DNA of 34,489 bases from MED-G105 sp050331095 (GCA_050331095.1 JBHJHE010000026.1:1-34489), one strand, 5' to 3'; counted from the first letter of the stretch, positions 7,462 to 18,847 are shown. Notes: generated by a model not told the origin, from the letters alone. Translations and numbers: made by a program.

Positions 7462-9336
<1,875 letters not shown>

Positions 9337-9438
9337 GGTGGGCCTCCATTGGGTTCGCCATCGGCTAAGGCGCAAAGGATCGGCGTTTCGCGCCGCAATT
9401 CCGAATTCAAAGGGAAAAGCCAGGTCTCGTCCGCGCGC

Positions 9439-9568
9439 TCCGTCCCTTCGCCGGTGCTAACCGGGCAGGTTCAAAGGGTGCTCGCGCAATGGCTCTCGCA
9501 AAGATCGTTACAAAACGAGGATCAGTGCGAGAAACGCGATCTCAGCCGGTCCGCCGGCGCCCCTCGGA
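9439..9568 (-). promoter_or_regulatory. TPP riboswitch (THI box) with an extra helix
   Basis: Read on the minus strand, conserved THI-box parts occur in order: a P1 closing pair UCCG/CGGA at the two ends, P2 GGGCGC, a short P3 hairpin CCGG-CGGA-CCGG, the invariant CUGAGA at 9545-9540, then P2 partner GCACCC at 9481-9476, UUUGAACCUG, a P5 stem CCGG/CCGG, and CGAAGGGA. The element lies in the leader of thiC. Unusually, 58 nt (9482-9539) separate CUGAGA from GCACCC, where a few nucleotides are normal. That insert folds on itself: UCGCG pairs with CGCGA, CUCGCA with UGCGAG, and UCGUU with AACGA. Ligand-binding sequences look intact, so it should still sense thiamine pyrophosphate. Confidence 0.9.
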
Positions 9569-9576
9569 TACCTGCA

Positions 9577-9604
9577 CCATAAGCAGGCGACCGGGCGCCC
9601 GCAA
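9577..9604 (-). promoter_or_regulatory. Candidate promoter for the thiC riboswitch transcript
   Basis: On the minus strand TTGCGG (9604-9599) and TTATGG (9582-9577) are spaced 16 nt apart and would start transcription just upstream of the P1 stem of the riboswitch. The -35 is a fair match and the -10 a weak one, so the placement with respect to the riboswitch is the main support. Confidence 0.3.
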
Positions 9605-9731
9605 GCCGCCCCCGCCGCTCTCGCAGACGTGTGCGGAGCCGGGTTTGCGCGGGGCGTGGGCGCTGGCCCATGTACGCGCTACGCATATACACACGCCACG
9701 CATGCGGGAGACGCGGAACAGGAGACGAGAC

Positions 9732-10598
9732 ATGGCCGACGCTTACACGCCGCCGGACGTTTGGACCTGGGACCAGGAGAGCGGGGGAAAATTCGCCAGC
9801 ATCAACCGGCCGATCGCCGGGCCGACCCACGAAAAGGACCTGCCCACGGGCGAGCACGCGTTTCAGCTTTACTCGCTGGCGACGCCGAACGGGGTCAAGG
9901 CGACCGTGATGTTCGAGGAGCTCCTTGAGCGGGGCGTCGCCGAGGCGGAGTACGACGCCTGGCTCATCAACATTCAGGAGGGGGATCAGTTCTCCAGCGG
10001 CTTCGTCGAAGTCAACCCGAACTCCAAGCTCCCCGCGCTCCTCGACCGGTCGGGGCCCGAGCCCGTGCGCGTCTTCGAGTCCGGGTCGATCCTCGTGCAC
10101 CTTGCGGAGAAGTTCGGCGCGTTCCTGCCGGCGTCGGGACCGGCGCGAACGGAGACGCTGAACTGGCTCTTCTGGCAAATGGGCTCGGCCCCGTTCCTCG
10201 GCGGCGGCTTCGGGCACTTCTACGCCTACGCGCCGGAAAAATTCGAGTACCCCATCAATCGCTACGCGATGGAGGTGAAGCGCCAGCTCGACGTTCTGAA
10301 CCGGCGCCTCGCAGACAATCGCTATCTCGCGGGCGACGACTACTCGATCGCCGACATCGCCGTCTGGCCGTGGTACGGCGTTCTCGCCCAGGGCAAGATT
10401 TACGACGAGGCCGGACGGTTCCTGCAGGTCGAGGAGTATGAGCACCTGCAACGCTGGACGGCCGAGGTCGCGGCCCGACCCGGCGTGCAGCGCGGACGGA
10501 TCGTCAATCGTCGCTGGGGCGAGGAAAGCGAGCAACTGCCCGAACGCCACGGGCCCGGCGATTTCGAGGCCCTCGCCAAGGCGACGGGCGCGGCGTAA
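9732..10598 (+). CDS. yghU: Glutathione transferase-fold disulfide-bond oxidoreductase, YghU type
   Basis: The 288-residue protein matches E. coli YghU along its whole length by eye: VWTWDQESGGKFASINRP at the N-terminus, GPTHEKDLPTGEH, then an N-terminal thioredoxin-fold GST domain with NPNSKLPAL and VFESGSIL (the glutathione-binding Glu-Ser pair), and an all-helical C-terminal domain with FLGGGFGHFYAYAPE and GRIVNRRWG. YghU proteins bind two glutathiones and reduce disulfides or hydroperoxides in the cytoplasm. ATG 9732 has AGGAG 7 nt upstream; the frame is open further left, through the riboswitch antisense, but that part has no protein-like character. It converges with the next gene (4 nt between stops). 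Confidence 0.95.
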   Translation: MADAYTPPDVWTWDQESGGKFASINRPIAGPTHEKDLPTGEHAFQLYSLATPNGVKATVMFEELLERGVAEAEYDAWLINIQEGDQFSSGFVEVNPNSKLPALLDRSGPEPVRVFESGSILVHLAEKFGAFLPASGPARTETLNWLFWQMGSAPFLGGGFGHFYAYAPEKFEYPINRYAMEVKRQLDVLNRRLADNRYLAGDDYSIADIAVWPWYGVLAQGKIYDEAGRFLQVEEYEHLQRWTAEVAARPGVQRGRIVNRRWGEESEQLPERHGPGDFEALAKATGAA

Positions 10599-10602
10599 CC
10601 GC

Positions 10603-11376
10603 TCAGTCGGCGTCGTCCGCGACGACGACGCCGACGATCGGCCCCATTTTCGCGCCGCGGTCGTTTCGGCCGATCGCCGGGGCGTAAAGCCGCGAGATCG
10701 ATCCGTCGAGAAAGAGCGTGTCCGGCGTTTTCATCTCGTCACGGAAAAACCTCGCGAACGCGTCGAAATTGATCGGCGCGTCGGCGACGGCGAAAACGAC
10801 CGCGCCGTCAGCGCGCACGCCGACGCCGTTTCGCCGCTTAAGGCTGTCCGAGCCCGGAATGAAGCGCGTGTGCAGCGCGCCGTCGATGACGAGCATGGGC
10901 CCCGATTGCGTCGCGTGGCGCACGCCTTTGGCCTTTTTGAACGTTTTAGGCGTTCCGACCCGGGCTCGCGCGCCCGCCCCGTCGGCCTCGATCCAGAAGA
11001 CGCCGTTCGGCTTCATGTGGAAATTGCCGGGCCCGTCGTTTTCGTTGAGGCGCTGTCGGCGCTCGCCGTTCTCGACGTAGAGGCCGACCGGCGCGCGGTC
11101 GGCGTGGTACATGCCGGCGTTCATCGCCAGGGCCAGCCGCTCGCCATCGTCGAGGGAGGCCGCGACGGCCGCGAAGTCTCCGTAGGGCGCCCCCGACCCA
11201 TCGTTGAGAAACAGGCGGACGGCGCCGACATCGCGGATGACGCACGCCGTTAGATCGACGTCTTCGAACCGACGCGCCGCGCAGGCCGGCCCATCGGCGG
11301 CGGCCGCGGGCGGGATCGCCAGAACGAAAAGCGCCGCAAGCGCGGATGCGGCGTGGCGAACGGCGGACGGGCCCAT
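10603..11376 (-). CDS. Secreted phosphodiester glycosidase-domain protein (NAGPA family)
   Basis: The protein is 257 residues from ATG 11376, supported by AGGAGA 4 nt upstream, and starts with a signal peptide (about residues 1-27, ending AAAADG). The rest is one domain of the NAGPA type: LAMNAGMYHADRAPVGL, then KPNGVFW, HATQSGPMLV and a C-terminal LFLDGSISRLY. The family covers N-acetylglucosamine-1-phosphodiester alpha-N-acetylglucosaminidase in animals and many exported bacterial proteins of YigE or exopolysaccharide-related type. It likely acts on a sugar phosphodiester in the periplasm; the actual substrate is not known. No sugar pathway genes adjoin it. Confidence 0.88.
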   Translation of the reverse strand: MGPSAVRHAASALAALFVLAIPPAAAADGPACAARRFEDVDLTACVIRDVGAVRLFLNDGSGAPYGDFAAVAASLDDGERLALAMNAGMYHADRAPVGLYVENGERRQRLNENDGPGNFHMKPNGVFWIEADGAGARARVGTPKTFKKAKGVRHATQSGPMLVIDGALHTRFIPGSDSLKRRNGVGVRADGAVVFAVADAPINFDAFARFFRDEMKTPDTLFLDGSISRLYAPAIGRNDRGAKMGPIVGVVVADDAD

Positions 11377-11385
11377 GTCGTCTCC

Positions 11386-11429
11386 TCTTGAAAACCGCGC
11401 GTCTTCAAAACCGCCGTCTTCAAAACCAG
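11386..11429. repeat. Three short direct repeats upstream of the NAGPA-family gene
   Basis: TCTTGAAAACC at 11386 and TCTTCAAAACC at 11402 and 11417 form three copies spaced 16 and 15 nt apart, directly upstream of the ribosome site of the gene at 10603-11376. The spacing is near one and a half helical turns. Slippage or a protein-binding array are both possible. Confidence 0.5.
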
Positions 11430-11512
11430 AAGGGCGAACGCCGGCGTTTCGACTGTCCAACGCCCCTGACAGGGTCAGGAAAGCCTTAATCCAAAAGCGT
11501 TAACCTCACGCC

Positions 11513-13321
11513 ATGAATGTGCGCGCGCGAGACTGGTGGAGCGCCGTCGCCCGCATCGTCTGGCCCGATGCGGCGCGCGGCGACGTCGTAGAAGCCGCCG
11601 GCCGGCGCGCCGTCAACGTGTTCGTGCTCCTCGGCGGCGGCTTCGGCGTCGTCGACAGCATCGTCAAGTTCTCCGAGGCCGCCGATCGACCGGTGGCGTA
11701 TTGGGCCTATTTCGCGGCGTCGGTCGTGGCGCTCGGCGCGCCCTGGGCCCTCGCCCATGCGGCGGACTTCAAACGCGCCGTAGCGCTTACCGCCATTGTC
11801 GGCGTCGCGCTTCTCGGCGCGATGATCGTCCAGAGCGGCCACTTCCTCTCCAACGCGACGATCACCATGCCGAGCCTCATCGCCACCATCACGCTCGCCG
11901 TCGGCGTGCGGATCGGCGCGGCGGCGTTCGCCGCGAGCGCCGGGCTCTACGCCTATCTTTACGTCACCGAACATATGAATTGGCGGCGCTCCGACGTCGA
12001 GCTCTACGCAACGCTGGACTGGCTCGAAGCATGCGCAGCGCTGACCTTCGCCTCCCTGATGATCTTCGCCGCCGCCGCGGTTTACCGCACCCAGTTGGAG
12101 CGGGCGGCGACGCGCCTGAAGGCGAGCGCCGAAGCGGCCGAGGCCGCGAGCCGGACGAAGTCGGAGTTTCTCGCCAATATGAGCCATGAGATCCGCACGC
12201 CCCTCAACGGCGTTCTCGGCACGGCGGATCTCCTGCGCCGCGCCGACCTTGCGCCACGCGAGGCGGCGTTCGCCGACGTCATCCACCGCTCCGGCGAGGC
12301 GCTGCTCGCGATCCTCAACGACATTCTCGATTTTTCAAAGATCGAGGCCGGCGAGCTCGAACTCGCCCACGAGCCGTGCGACCCCGTCGTTGCGATGGAG
12401 GACGTCGCGACACTCTTCAAGTCGACCGCCGAGAACAAGGGCCTCGCGCTCGCCTGCGCCTATGACGGCCCGCGCCCTATCGCCGTCACGGGCGACGTCG
12501 GCCGGTATCGCCAGGTCCTGAGCAACCTCGTCGGCAACGCGGTGAAGTTCACCGAAAGCGGCGACGTCCGGATGCGTCTCGACGTCGAGACGGACGACGA
12601 CGACGGCGCGCGCCTCAACCTCGCCGTCGCCGACACCGGCATCGGCATACCGGCGGACAAGCTCACGCGGATCTTCGACGACTTCGTCCAGGCCGAAGCC
12701 TCGACGACGCGCAGTTTCGGCGGCACGGGGCTCGGGCTCGCCATCGTGCGGCGGCTCGTCGAGGCGATGGACGGCGACATCTCCGTTTCCTCCGTCCCCG
12801 GCGAAGGATCGACGTTCACAGCGACGCTCCGCCTGCCAATCGCGGCCGCGGTCGAAACGGCTCGCGAGGAGGGACCGCAAGCGAGCGCGCGTGCGCCGGC
12901 GGCGCAGAAGCCTTACTCGGAGCGGCGCGTTCTGTTGGCGGAGGACAATCCGGTCAATCAGATGATCGCCCTCGCCATGCTGCGGGCGAGCGGACTTCAA
13001 GCCACGACCGCCAATAACGGCCTCGAGGCGCTCGACGCCTTCCGTGCGCGCCCCTTCGACCTCGTCCTTCTCGACATCTCCATGCCCGAGATGGACGGCC
13101 TCACGGCGGCGCGGAAGATCCGCGAGGCCGAAGCGTCGACGGGCCGCGCGCCCACGCCGATCATCGCGCTGACGGCGCATGCGTTCGCCGAGGACCGCGA
13201 CCGGGCGTGGGCCGCGGGGAGGGACGATTATCTCTCGAAGCCGATCAGGCAGGCCGAACTGGACCGCGCCATCGACAAATGGCTGGGCGCGTCTCCGCCG
13301 ACGCGTGCGGCCAGCGCCTAG
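11513..13321 (+). CDS. Hybrid membrane histidine kinase with receiver domain
   Basis: The 602-residue protein has about six hydrophobic segments between residues 33 and 191, then a linker helix, a HisKA domain with SHEIRTPLNG (phospho-acceptor H225), a HATPase domain with the N box around N342, DTGIGIP near 374-380 and GGTGLGLAI near 403-411, and a C-terminal receiver domain with the acidic EDN cluster near 477-479 and phospho-acceptor D521 in LLDISMPEMDG. All catalytic motifs are intact. No known sensory domain is recognised in the membrane part and no partner histidine phosphotransfer or response regulator gene is adjacent, so the signal and output are unknown. No clear ribosome site precedes the ATG. 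Confidence 0.95.
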   Translation: MNVRARDWWSAVARIVWPDAARGDVVEAAGRRAVNVFVLLGGGFGVVDSIVKFSEAADRPVAYWAYFAASVVALGAPWALAHAADFKRAVALTAIVGVALLGAMIVQSGHFLSNATITMPSLIATITLAVGVRIGAAAFAASAGLYAYLYVTEHMNWRRSDVELYATLDWLEACAALTFASLMIFAAAAVYRTQLERAATRLKASAEAAEAASRTKSEFLANMSHEIRTPLNGVLGTADLLRRADLAPREAAFADVIHRSGEALLAILNDILDFSKIEAGELELAHEPCDPVVAMEDVATLFKSTAENKGLALACAYDGPRPIAVTGDVGRYRQVLSNLVGNAVKFTESGDVRMRLDVETDDDDGARLNLAVADTGIGIPADKLTRIFDDFVQAEASTTRSFGGTGLGLAIVRRLVEAMDGDISVSSVPGEGSTFTATLRLPIAAAVETAREEGPQASARAPAAQKPYSERRVLLAEDNPVNQMIALAMLRASGLQATTANNGLEALDAFRARPFDLVLLDISMPEMDGLTAARKIREAEASTGRAPTPIIALTAHAFAEDRDRAWAAGRDDYLSKPIRQAELDRAIDKWLGASPPTRAASA

Positions 13322-13758
13322 GCGTCGTCCCGGGCTGTCGTTACCGCCAACGCCTCCTCGATCCGCGCCGCGATCGCCTTCTCCGTGAGGCCGCTTGTCA
13401 GGACGCCGATCTGGCGCCCGTCGCTCGGGGCGATGAGCAGCGTGAAGCCCGTCGCGCCCTTGAAGCGATCGTAAAGCGCGGCGTAACCGTCGGCCTGCGC
13501 CGCGTCACGCAAGGCCGGGCGTTCGCCGTAGGTGAAGTCAAGCGCGACGAACTTGACCGGCGCACCGGCGAACGACGGAATCGCGGCCGCGAGTTTCGGC
13601 TCCAGAACGCGGCACGCCGTACACCAGTCGGACGAAAACGTCGCGGCCACGAGCGCCGGCTCGCCCTCGAACGGCGGGGCGACCTCCGGTCCGCGGCGCA
13701 GGACCGCGCCGCCGACGGCCAGAACGGCGATCGCCGCGATCATCAGCCATCGCCTCAT
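13318..13758 (-). CDS. Membrane-anchored thioredoxin-like protein
   Basis: The 146-residue protein begins with a single hydrophobic segment (about residues 4-20) that is either a signal anchor or an uncleaved signal peptide, then a thioredoxin-like domain with the redox pair C46-T-A-C49 in SDWCTACRVLEPKL. It should face the periplasm and reduce or exchange disulfides; WCTAC is closer to the DsbD C-terminal-domain type than to classic WCGPC thioredoxin. The final region KATGFTLLIAP holds the residue pattern near the usual cis-proline, although a cis-Pro is not obvious (T-L-L-I). It overlaps the hybrid kinase gene tail to tail by the 4 bases CTAG, which supply both stops. Confidence 0.85.
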   Translation of the reverse strand: MRRWLMIAAIAVLAVGGAVLRRGPEVAPPFEGEPALVAATFSSDWCTACRVLEPKLAAAIPSFAGAPVKFVALDFTYGERPALRDAAQADGYAALYDRFKGATGFTLLIAPSDGRQIGVLTSGLTEKAIAARIEEALAVTTARDDA

Positions 13759-14077
13759 GGCTCTTCTCGCCGCCGGTCGACGACAGTAAGCCGACTAAGA
13801 TCCGAAGACAGAAGGTGGAGGACGTTAGCAACGCCGTCGCGACGGCCCGCTTCCATATTGACGATCCTTTCGCCGGGACGGGCTCGCTGCGCGGCCGTTC
13901 TCTCGATGAATTGTTGGGGTCCGCTTCGAAGGCCTGTCAAGGACACGCCGTTTCGCCGGCGCCGAAGGGGATCCGTGACGGGCCGTCAGGGCGGCGCGAA
14001 CGTTCCGACAGCAAACTCAACGGGTTACCATGAGCGAAGCCGAAAAGCCGCTCCGCTTCGCAGGTCAGCCCCTTCAA
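13759..14077. other. 319-nt gap between the thioredoxin-like gene and purA
   Basis: No convincing gene lies here. Short open frames exist on both strands but lack ribosome sites and protein-like composition. A weak 7-bp inverted repeat GCGAAGC/GCTTCGC at 14034-14061 lies 17 nt past the purA stop and may be part of its transcript end. The promoter of the thioredoxin-like gene should be in the left part, but no clear -35 or -10 was seen. Confidence 0.6.
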
Positions 14078-15370
<1,293 letters not shown>

Positions 15371-15556
15371 GTTCCGCTCCGTTGCGCGCCGCGCCCTGCG
15401 GCGGCGCAAAAACGCCGCACCATACGCCCAAGAACGCGAACGGCAAGCCGACGCGCCCCCCCGATTCGCCCCGTGGCCGCGCAGAACGCCGGCCGTCTCC
15501 GAAGACGCGAAACGACGCTGCGGCGCGGCCGTTTCAGGCGACAAGAGCGCTCGAAA

Positions 15557-15585
15557 TTGGCGGCGAGCGAATTCGTTGGTAAACT
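15557..15585 (+). promoter_or_regulatory. Candidate sigma-70-type promoter of the small lipoprotein gene
   Basis: TTGGCG at 15557-15562 and TAAACT at 15580-15585 are separated by 17 nt, a good housekeeping promoter match in this GC-rich DNA. It would give a leader of about 25 nt to the ATG at 15615, with the ribosome site GGAGG between. Confidence 0.5.
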
Positions 15586-15614
15586 GCAAAGCGTTGATAA
15601 GAGGAGGGAGCCGA

Positions 15615-15920
15615 ATGCGGGAATTCGTCTTTATAGTGATTGGCGCCGCAGCCGTCGGCTGCGCGTCTCAGGACGTCGCCGCGCCGTCGCAGGCCGCTGT
15701 CGCGCCGTCGCAGGCCGTCGTCGCGCCGTCGCAGGCCGTCGTCGCGAACGGCTCGTCGGCGCCCGACGGCGACGATGTGGTTTGCGTCAATATTCGCGCA
15801 ACGGGCAGCCGGCTGAACACCGAACGCGTCTGTAAAACGAAAGACCAGTGGGAGCAGGAGCGCGAGCGCCAGTCACGCGACATCCGCACGTTCCAATACG
15901 ATTCCCAGTTGCCTTTTTAG
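15615..15920 (+). CDS. Small repeat-containing lipoprotein
   Basis: The 101-residue protein starts at an ATG with GAGGAGGGAG just upstream. The first 16 residues are a lipoprotein signal ending in AAVGC, where the Cys would be lipidated. Next come three copies of a seven-residue unit APSQAVV encoded by a perfect 21-bp tandem repeat, then a short acidic stretch, and a C-terminal module with two cysteines, GSRLNTERVCKTKDQWEQER, that resembles a motif seen in many alphaproteobacterial small exported proteins of unknown role. The C-terminal half is highly charged. The function is unknown; the two Cys may form a disulfide. Confidence 0.85.
   Translation: MREFVFIVIGAAAVGCASQDVAAPSQAAVAPSQAVVAPSQAVVANGSSAPDGDDVVCVNIRATGSRLNTERVCKTKDQWEQERERQSRDIRTFQYDSQLPF
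15681..15743. repeat. 21-bp tandem repeat, three copies, in a lipoprotein gene
   Basis: Units begin at 15681, 15702 and 15723; copies 2 and 3 are identical and copy 1 differs by two bases. The unit is a multiple of three, so changes in copy number would keep the frame and only change the length of the linker after the lipid anchor. Confidence 0.9.
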
Positions 15921-15973
15921 GCGGACGCTGAGACAGGCCCCGCGCGACGCCCGACGTCAAAAGACGCTCGACG

Positions 15974-17554
15974 TTAAAAGACCAGCGGTTTCGCCTGTTT
16001 GACGTGGTCGAGGCCGCGCACCCGCGCCTGCGTTTCGTTGCTGACGGCGTCGTCGACGGCGAGAAGCGCCAGCGCGTCCTGGCCCGGGCCCGAGCGGCCG
16101 AGATTGAACGTTGCTATGTTGACGCCAGCCTCGCCGAGGGCCTGACCCAAGGCGCCGATGAAGCCTGGGCGGTCATGGTTGCGCACAAAGAGCATATGCG
16201 GCGCGAAGCCCGCCTCCATCTCAACGCCCTCGATCTCGACGACCCGCGGCGTGCGGCCGAAGAGCGCGCCGGCGATCGTCCGGTCGCCGCGCTCGGTCAC
16301 GATCCGCAGGCGGATCTCGCTTTCGAAACTGCCGGCGGCGTCGCGATAGGTCTCGGCGATCGCGACGCCCCGCTCCTTGGCGATGAGCGGCGCGTTGACG
16401 ACGTTGATCTCCGCCAGTTGCGGGCGCAAGACGCACGCCACCGCCGCCGCGGTCATCGGCTTGGTGTTGAGCTTGGCGACGCCGCCGCTATAGACGACCT
16501 CGATCGCCTGGACGCTCGTCTCCGTGAGCTGACCGGCGAAGGCCCCGAGCTTCTCCGCAAGCGCGACGAACGGCTTTAGGCGCGGCGCCTCCTCCGCGGT
16601 GATCGACGGCATGTTGAGAGCGTTCGTCACGGCGCCCCGCATGAGGTAGTCGGACATTTGCTCGGCGACCTGAAGCGCCACGTTCTCCTGCGCTTCGCGG
16701 GTCGACGCGCCGAGATGCGGGGTCGCGACGACCCGTTCGTGCCCGAACAAGGGATGTTCGATGGCCGGCTCCGACGCGAACACGTCGAGCGCCGCGCCGG
16801 CGACGTGGCCGTCGTCGAGCGCGTCTTTCAGGGCGTCTTCGTCGAGAAGTCCGCCACGGGCGCAATTTACGATCATGACGCCGCGCTTCGTGCGGCCGAC
16901 CGCCTCGCGCGAGAGGATGTTGCGAGTTTGGTCCGTCAACGGCGTATGTATGGTGATGACGTCGGCGCGCGCGAGCAGCGTCTCCAGGTCCACTTTCTCG
17001 ACGCCGAGCTCGACGGCGCGCGCGTCGGAGAGGAACGGATCGTAAGCTGCGACGCGCATTTTGAGGCCCAGGGCGCGCTCGGCGACGTTTGCGCCGATAT
17101 TGCCGAAGCCGACGATCCCGAGCGTCTTGCCGAAAAGCTCCGCGCCCATGAATTTCGATTTCTCCCACTTGCCAGCGTGCGTCGACTGGTTCGCCTGCGG
17201 AATTTGGCGCGCCAGGGCGAACATCATGGCGATCGCGTGTTCGGCCGTCGTGATGGCGTTCCCGTAGGGCGTGTTCATGACGACGACGCCGGCGGCCGTC
17301 GCGGCGGGAATGTCCACATTGTCGACGCCGATGCCGGCGCGGCCGATGACTTTGAGGTTCGGCGCCGCGGCGATCAGGTCGGCCGTCGCCTTCGTCGCCG
17401 AGCGCACGGCGAGGCCGTCGGCGTCGGCGATCATCTCGCGCAGCCGGTCCGGCTCCTTGCCGAGGCCGGGCTCGAAGACCGCCTCAAGCCCGCGCTCGCG
17501 GAAGATATTGACGGCGGTTTCGCTCAAGGCGTCGGAAATCAGGACTTTGGGCAT
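15974..17554 (-). CDS. serA: D-3-phosphoglycerate dehydrogenase, long ACT-containing form
   Basis: The 526-residue enzyme oxidises 3-phosphoglycerate with NAD to start serine synthesis. It has the N-terminal substrate domain, the NAD loop GIVGFGNIG, the catalytic region with CARGGLLDEDAL and the proton-relay histidine in PHLGASTREAQ, followed by an intervening domain and a C-terminal ACT domain with HDRPGFIGALGQALG, which binds serine in feedback-regulated forms. Length matches the long type-1 form. It lies 70 nt behind serC on the same strand and is surely in its operon. The upstream leader of serC would control both genes. Confidence 0.98.
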   Translation of the reverse strand: MPKVLISDALSETAVNIFRERGLEAVFEPGLGKEPDRLREMIADADGLAVRSATKATADLIAAAPNLKVIGRAGIGVDNVDIPAATAAGVVVMNTPYGNAITTAEHAIAMMFALARQIPQANQSTHAGKWEKSKFMGAELFGKTLGIVGFGNIGANVAERALGLKMRVAAYDPFLSDARAVELGVEKVDLETLLARADVITIHTPLTDQTRNILSREAVGRTKRGVMIVNCARGGLLDEDALKDALDDGHVAGAALDVFASEPAIEHPLFGHERVVATPHLGASTREAQENVALQVAEQMSDYLMRGAVTNALNMPSITAEEAPRLKPFVALAEKLGAFAGQLTETSVQAIEVVYSGGVAKLNTKPMTAAAVACVLRPQLAEINVVNAPLIAKERGVAIAETYRDAAGSFESEIRLRIVTERGDRTIAGALFGRTPRVVEIEGVEMEAGFAPHMLFVRNHDRPGFIGALGQALGEAGVNIATFNLGRSGPGQDALALLAVDDAVSNETQARVRGLDHVKQAKPLVF

Positions 17555-17624
17555 GGAGGCGCATCCTTTGTCGCAGCCCTTAGGGGCGCGGGTTCGTCTG
17601 AGATCGGAAAATAGAGACGTCGGG

Positions 17625-18788
17625 TCAGTCGGCGCGGGCGGACGCGAACGCCCAGTCGAGCCAGGGCGTCAACGTTTCGACGTCGGACGTGTCGACGGTC
17701 GCGCCGCACCAGACGCGCAAGCCCGGCGGCGCGTCGCGATAGGCGCCAAGATCGTAGGCGACGCCCTCGCGGGCGAGGAGCGCCTCCATGTCCTTCACGA
17801 ACACGCGCTGCGAGGCCTCGTCGCGAGCGGCGAACGCCTCGTCGACGATTTTAAGGCACACGGACGTGTTGGAGCGCGTCGTCGGATCCGCGGCGAGAAA
17901 ATCGACCCAGTCCGCCTCCCCGACCCAGCGCGCAAGCGCCGCGAAATTGGCGTCGGCGCGGGCGATCAACGCCTCGAGGCCGCCGATCGACTGGCCCCAG
18001 CGCAAGGCGTCGAGGTAATCTTCGATGACGAGCATCGACGGCGTGTTGATCGTCGCGCCCTCGAAGATCCCGTCGATCAGCTGGCCGCCCTTCGTCAGGC
18101 GGAAGATCTTCGGCAGGGGCCAGGGCGGGGCGTAGCTTTCAAGCCGCTCGACCGCGCGCGGCCCGAGGATGAGGACGCCGTGGGCCGCCTCGCCGCCGAG
18201 GACTTTCTGAAACGAGAACGTGACGACGTCGAGCTTCGCCCAGTCGAGGCGCTGGGCGAAAGCCGCCGACGTGGCGTCGCAAATGACGATCCCCTCGCGG
18301 TCGGCGGCGATCCAGTCCGCGTCCGGAACGCGCACGCCGGACGTGGTGCCGTTCCACGTAAAGACGACGTCGCTGGCGGGGTTGACGGCGGCGAGGTCGG
18401 CGATTTCGCCGTAGGGCGCCTCAAGCACGCGAGCGTCGAGCTTCAGCTGCTTGACGGCGTCGGTCACCCAGCCGGCGCCGAAGCTCTCCCACGCGAGAAC
18501 GTCGACCGGCCGGCCGCCCAGCATCGACCACATGGCCATCTCGACGGCGCCCGTGTCGGCCGCCGGCACAACGCCGATCCTGTAGTCGTCCGGGACTTCG
18601 AGGAGGGCGCGCGTGCGGTCGATCGCGTCTTTGAGGCGCGCCTTCCCCACCGACGACCGGTGAGACCGACCCAGGCTCTCGATGGAAAGATTGTCCGCAG
18701 ACCAGCCTGGGCGCTTGGCGCAGGGGCCGGATGAAAAATGCGGTCGGTTCGGCCGCGCGCCGGGCGCGCCGCTCTCATAGGTCGTCAT
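17625..18788 (-). CDS. serC: Phosphoserine aminotransferase
   Basis: The 387-residue PLP enzyme moves an amino group from glutamate to 3-phosphohydroxypyruvate, the second serine step. It has the PLP-binding lysine K195 in SFQKVLGGEAAHG, and N-terminal FSSGPCAKRPGW and GRSHRS that bind phosphate. The sequence is of the alphaproteobacterial/archaeal-like SerC subgroup, not the E. coli one. ATG 18788 has GGGAG 8 nt upstream; this site falls inside a hairpin of the upstream leader. It is the first gene of a serC-serA operon. Confidence 0.97.
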   Translation of the reverse strand: MTTYESGAPGARPNRPHFSSGPCAKRPGWSADNLSIESLGRSHRSSVGKARLKDAIDRTRALLEVPDDYRIGVVPAADTGAVEMAMWSMLGGRPVDVLAWESFGAGWVTDAVKQLKLDARVLEAPYGEIADLAAVNPASDVVFTWNGTTSGVRVPDADWIAADREGIVICDATSAAFAQRLDWAKLDVVTFSFQKVLGGEAAHGVLILGPRAVERLESYAPPWPLPKIFRLTKGGQLIDGIFEGATINTPSMLVIEDYLDALRWGQSIGGLEALIARADANFAALARWVGEADWVDFLAADPTTRSNTSVCLKIVDEAFAARDEASQRVFVKDMEALLAREGVAYDLGAYRDAPPGLRVWCGATVDTSDVETLTPWLDWAFASARAD

Positions 18789-18796
18789 CGGAATGT

Positions 18797-18847
18797 CTCC
18801 CATCCTCACAGATGGGTCGCGCCCCGTTGGGGGGGCGTGGCCCGACC
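18797..18847 (-). promoter_or_regulatory. Structured leader upstream of serC (serC-motif-like)
   Basis: On the minus strand a stem GGTCG/CGACC with GCCCC/GGGGC inside (18847-18815) is followed by a 6-bp hairpin CCCATC/GATGGG (18816-18799) with the loop TGTGAG. The two stems share two bases, so they could exclude each other in part. The right arm of the second hairpin contains part of the GGGAG ribosome site, so this hairpin would block serC translation when formed. The arrangement resembles the serC RNA motif described upstream of serC in Alphaproteobacteria (Rfam family serC), recalled from memory and not searched. Confidence 0.6.

Noticed and set aside
11487..11505. Possible CtrA box before the hybrid kinase (TTAA and TTAAC)
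   Set aside because: The halves are 10 nt apart, not 7, so the consensus is not met.
13815..14033. Possible small gene in the gap left of purA
   Set aside because: GTG start without ribosome site, mixed low-complexity product and no pairing with neighbours.
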